Made by a program: the position numbers and the translations under genes. Source: Hyunsoonleella pacifica (lineage in GTDB: Bacteria; Bacteroidota; Bacteroidia; Flavobacteriales; Flavobacteriaceae). Taken from it: a DNA stretch of 64,000 nucleotides. The notes beneath the pieces are model-generated. The model saw nothing but the letters and a program-made list of their open reading frames with translations. It had not been told where the DNA came from and made no database searches. The stretch lies in assembly GCF_004310335.1 (NCBI RefSeq), contig NZ_SIRS01000005.1, positions 434,001-498,000 on the forward strand, in the 5' to 3' direction. Below, piece after piece: positions 61,097 through 64,000 of this stretch (position 1 is the first letter of the stretch; each line of letters opens with the position of its first letter).

Positions 61097-63049
61097 TACA
61101 CGATTAAGTTTTCTAGATAACAACATTTTTAAACTAGAATACTCTTTAACTTCTTCGAGCACAGATTTGTTTATTTCAGATTTGTGCTCGATTGTTTTTT
61201 GCTGAAACTCAACCACTTTTTGTTCTATTAAAAAACAACGTAAACTTAGAATAGTTTCTGCAACTAATTGGGCAACTGTTTGTGTTTTTTCTTTAGGGAA
61301 AATATTTTTACGATGCCAATCGCTCAAACTATAACGCTCATCTTCCATTAAGATATTGGTTATCTCGTTTGCCATAGAAGCATCAACGGTATTAATAAAA
61401 GTTTTAAGTTCAAATTCTGGACTTTGATTTAATTTATCAATAATTGTATAATACAAATGCTTAAACTGTGGATTAGAGAATTCCATTTCGTCTTCTTGTA
61501 AGTCTAAATAAATTTTCTCAAAGACTTTTGCTTTCTGAATTACAGGCTCTAAAAGTAATTCGCCTTCCTCTGTTTCTTTTAGTACTAAATCCTCAAAATC
61601 CTCTGTTCTATCTCCATAAAGTAATAGCACTTCTATTATTTTTCGTTCTAATAGATATTGAACATCAACTTTTTTAATGGGCTGCTGATGTTTTATTACT
61701 TCAAAACTTTTTTGCTCTTGTTGAAATTTTTTGGTTTCGGTATCTCGTTCCTTTTGGTTGATTTGAGCTAAAGTAGTAAATAGCACTTCTTCGCTAATGT
61801 CCATAATGCGCGCACATTCTTGAACATAAACCTCCTTTTTAATTGTATCTGGTATTTTAGATATGCTATTTACAATATCTCTAATAGTCTCCGCCTTTTT
61901 AATAGGATCTGATTTAGCATCCTCATATAAAATAGAAGCCTTAAACTGAATGAAGTCTTTAGCATTTTCCTCAAGATATAGTGTTAATTCTTCAAGTGTA
62001 TTCTGCTTTGCAAAGCTATCTGGATCCTCTCCTTCAGGAAACGTACATACTTTTACGTTCATGCCCTGCTCCAAAATTAAATCAATACCCCGAAGCGATG
62101 CACGCATTCCTGCTGCATCTCCATCAAAAAGCACAGTAATATTTTTGGTTAGGCGATTTATTAAGCGGATTTGTTCTGAAGTTAATGCTGTCCCAGAAGA
62201 AGATACCACATTTTCTATTCCTGCTTGATGAAATTGGATGACATCGGTATACCCTTCAACCAAGTAACAATTATCTTCTTTTGCAATTTTTTGCTTAGCA
62301 TCATAAATACCATAAAGCACTTTGCTTTTATGATAAACAAGACTTTCTGGAGAATTTAAATATTTTGCAGCTTTTTTATCATTCACTAAAATACGACCGC
62401 CAAACCCTAAAATACGGCCGCTCATACTCTTTATAGGAAACATGACACGCCCCTTAAAACGATCAAATTGTTTTTCTCCCTTTACAATGCTAAGTCCTGT
62501 TTTTTCTAAAAATTCTAATTGATAGCCTTTTTTTAATGCTTCGTCTGTAAAGGCTTGCCATTCATCAAGCGAATAACCTAAGTCAAATTTCTTTATAGTC
62601 TCTTCGGTAAAACCACGCTCTTTAAAATAGCTTAAACCAATAGATTTTCCTTGATCTGTCTTATGTAATATCTTTTGAAAATAGGTGTTTGCAAACTCGT
62701 TAACCAAATACAAACTTTCCCGTTCATTAGCAGCTTCTTTTTGTTCGTTACTCTGTTCGATTTCCTCTATGTCAATATTATACTTTTTTGCAAGGTACTT
62801 TATAGCTTCTGGATAAGTAAAATGTTCATGCTCCATTAAAAAAGCAACAACATTCCCTCCTTTGCCTGTACTAAAGTCTTTCCAAATCTGTTTTACAGGA
62901 GACACCATAAAACTTGGAGTGCGTTCATCACTAAACGGACTCAAACCTTTATAGTTGCTCCCTGCTTTTTTTAGCTGCACAAAATCTCCAATAACCTCTT
63001 CTACTCGAGCGGTTTCAAATACTTGATCTATGGAATGTGCTGCTATCAA
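61091..63049 (-). CDS. dnaG: DNA primase
   Basis: 652 residues. N-terminal CHC2-fold domain (about 1-100), TOPRIM core with VEGYTDVIQFHQAG and VLFDGDAAG, and a helicase-binding C-terminal domain. It lays down RNA primers at the fork. The four zinc ligands of the N-terminal finger are all replaced: Ser37, Ser40, Asp58 and Thr61 stand where Cys, His, Cys and Cys occur in E. coli (SPFS and DFST), yet the surrounding frame (TPSFMVSPVKQIWKDF, GGNVVAFLMEHEHFTY) is intact, so the fold is kept without zinc. Confidence 0.95.
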   Translation of the reverse strand: MIAAHSIDQVFETARVEEVIGDFVQLKKAGSNYKGLSPFSDERTPSFMVSPVKQIWKDFSTGKGGNVVAFLMEHEHFTYPEAIKYLAKKYNIDIEEIEQSNEQKEAANERESLYLVNEFANTYFQKILHKTDQGKSIGLSYFKERGFTEETIKKFDLGYSLDEWQAFTDEALKKGYQLEFLEKTGLSIVKGEKQFDRFKGRVMFPIKSMSGRILGFGGRILVNDKKAAKYLNSPESLVYHKSKVLYGIYDAKQKIAKEDNCYLVEGYTDVIQFHQAGIENVVSSSGTALTSEQIRLINRLTKNITVLFDGDAAGMRASLRGIDLILEQGMNVKVCTFPEGEDPDSFAKQNTLEELTLYLEENAKDFIQFKASILYEDAKSDPIKKAETIRDIVNSISKIPDTIKKEVYVQECARIMDISEEVLFTTLAQINQKERDTETKKFQQEQKSFEVIKHQQPIKKVDVQYLLERKIIEVLLLYGDRTEDFEDLVLKETEEGELLLEPVIQKAKVFEKIYLDLQEDEMEFSNPQFKHLYYTIIDKLNQSPEFELKTFINTVDASMANEITNILMEDERYSLSDWHRKNIFPKEKTQTVAQLVAETILSLRCFLIEQKVVEFQQKTIEHKSEINKSVLEEVKEYSSLKMLLSRKLNRVL

Positions 63050-63156
63050 ATTTTTAAATTTATAGGAAATGTAAATGTACTACTAAAGTATTGATTTTTG
63101 AAATTTGACTCTACAAGAAAAAAGAAGCATTCTTAAGGTAAAAGTATTTTTAATAC

Positions 63157-64000
63157 TTACCCCTTAACATCCAATGCATCCCTCAAAGCATTACCAATAA
63201 GCATAAATGCCATAACCAAAGTCATGATACAGAGTCCTGGTATCATTGCTAAATAGGGTTTTCCTAGAATAATATAATTATAGTGATCTTTTATCATTGC
63301 ACCCCAACTTGCCATTGGTGGTTGTGCACCTATGCCTAAAAAGCTTAATCCGCTTTCAATCAAAATAGCGGCAGCAAAATTTGCAGCAGAAATCACAATA
63401 ATTGGAGCCATAATATTAGGTAAAATATGCTTAGTAATAATTCTATAATCGTTGTAACCCAAAGCTTTTGCTGCAGTTACATATTGCATTTCTTTGGTGC
63501 TAATTATTTGCCCTCTTACTACTCTGGCTACCTCAACCCACATGGTTAACCCCACCGCTATAAACACTTGCCAGAAGCCTTTTCCTAAAGCTAGAGTTAT
63601 CGCAATAACCAATAATAGTGTTGGGATAGACCAGGTTACATTAATTATCCACATCACAATAGCATCTATCCTACCTCCAAAATAACCTGCTAGACTCCCC
63701 ATTATAACACCAATAATTAATGAGATAAACACCGCTACAAAGCCTATGAAAAAAGAAATTCTTGCGCCTACTAAAATCCTACTTAATAAATCCCGACCAT
63801 ATTTATCTGTACCAAAAAGAAATGTTTTTTCTTTAATAAACGTTTTAACCTCCGCATTGGGAAAATTTGATAGTGGGATTACTTTTTCAACACCTTTTAA
63901 TCCGTCTGAGGCATATTCTATATAGGACAGATTACTATCTATGATACTATACTCAGATATCGGCACTTCAGTATCTGTATTTTTAATACCAAAGAATAAT
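63157..64000 (-). CDS. ABC transporter permease, OppC/DppC type (5' part missing)
   Basis: The frame is open to the window end; about 281 codons are present and the first membrane helix is missing. Four or more membrane helices and the permease signature KALGYNDYRIITKHILPNIMAPIIV (EAA loop) are visible, with FGTDKYGRDLLSRILVGARISF, typical of OppC/DppC subunits for peptides or nickel. The partner OppB-like and ATPase genes are not in the window. Confidence 0.88.
   Translation of the reverse strand, partial: LFFGIKNTDTEVPISEYSIIDSNLSYIEYASDGLKGVEKVIPLSNFPNAEVKTFIKEKTFLFGTDKYGRDLLSRILVGARISFFIGFVAVFISLIIGVIMGSLAGYFGGRIDAIVMWIINVTWSIPTLLLVIAITLALGKGFWQVFIAVGLTMWVEVARVVRGQIISTKEMQYVTAAKALGYNDYRIITKHILPNIMAPIIVISAANFAAAILIESGLSFLGIGAQPPMASWGAMIKDHYNYIILGKPYLAMIPGLCIMTLVMAFMLIGNALRDALDVKG

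Noticed and set aside
1-64000. CRISPR arrays, tRNA and rRNA genes, insertion sequences, prophage
   Set aside because: No regularly spaced repeats, no tRNA T-loop or acceptor patterns, no transposase or integrase-like frame was seen on reading the window.

Overview
The window is chromosomal DNA of a marine-type member of the Flavobacteriaceae (Bacteroidetes). The evidence is low GC content, gliding genes gldB and gldC, a complete Bat operon, lineage-typical proteins (IPExxxVDY family, viroplasmin-RNase H, DUF1800/DUF1501 pair), and promoters of the Bacteroidetes type (TTG, 17-23 bases, TAnnTTTG). The species cannot be named from the sequence alone. The content is mostly conserved housekeeping genes with small accessory insertions; no rRNA, tRNA, IS element, prophage or CRISPR array was seen.

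Layout. 1-0.9 kb: 5' part of a RecB/UvrD-like helicase (minus), then Mn-type superoxide dismutase. 1.6-2.4 kb: intergenic region with two tandem 73-base elements that look like small RNA genes on the minus strand. 2.4-7.3 kb: minus-strand purine-linked group (purN, viroplasmin-RNase HI, START protein, PfkB kinase, long-form purF). 7.5-11.8 kb: acpP-fabF-rnc, then an IPExxxVDY protein and pyruvate kinase. 12.0-14.6 kb: ECF sigma factor, membrane anti-sigma-like protein and outer-membrane protein, with a candidate self-regulated ECF promoter. 14.6-16.9 kb: dinB, CYTH protein, YCII-like lipoprotein. 16.9-27.7 kb: pbpC and alpha-2-macroglobulin, normally neighbours, separated here by about 2.9 kb of accessory genes. 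28-36 kb: CAP lipoprotein, isoaspartyl peptidase, ALDH7-like dehydrogenase, double-OmpA protein plus helix-hairpin-helix membrane protein, DUF1800/DUF1501 pair. 36-38 kb: two lipoproteins of unknown function. 38-41.4 kb: tadA, dxs, a conserved hypothetical and a CvpA-family protein. 41.7-45.4 kb: inorganic-carbon cluster (SbtA-like transporter, beta-carbonic anhydrase, SulP transporter). 45.4-54.7 kb: Bat operon (moxR, DUF58, a 553-residue membrane protein, batA-batE). 55-58 kb: short-chain dehydrogenase, SIR2-like protein, AlbA_2/Schlafen-type protein. 58-61 kb: gldC, gldB, nadE and an atypical response regulator. 61-64 kb: dnaG lacking the usual zinc ligands, and a partial OppC/DppC-type permease.

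The most unusual signals are non-coding. They are (i) twin 73-base transcription-unit-like elements at 1965-2037 and 2207-2279, each with promoter box, conserved stem-loop, invariant G-rich linker and terminator; (ii) four copies of a dispersed GGGCGTT element, always directly downstream of a plus-strand gene and in the same orientation; (iii) a perfect intrinsic-terminator shape inside the 5' coding region of rnc; and (iv) heptamer-phased arrays in Bat operon spacers. Among proteins, the SIR2-like gene, the response regulator with Glu at the phospho-acceptor site and the zinc-ligand-free primase stand out.
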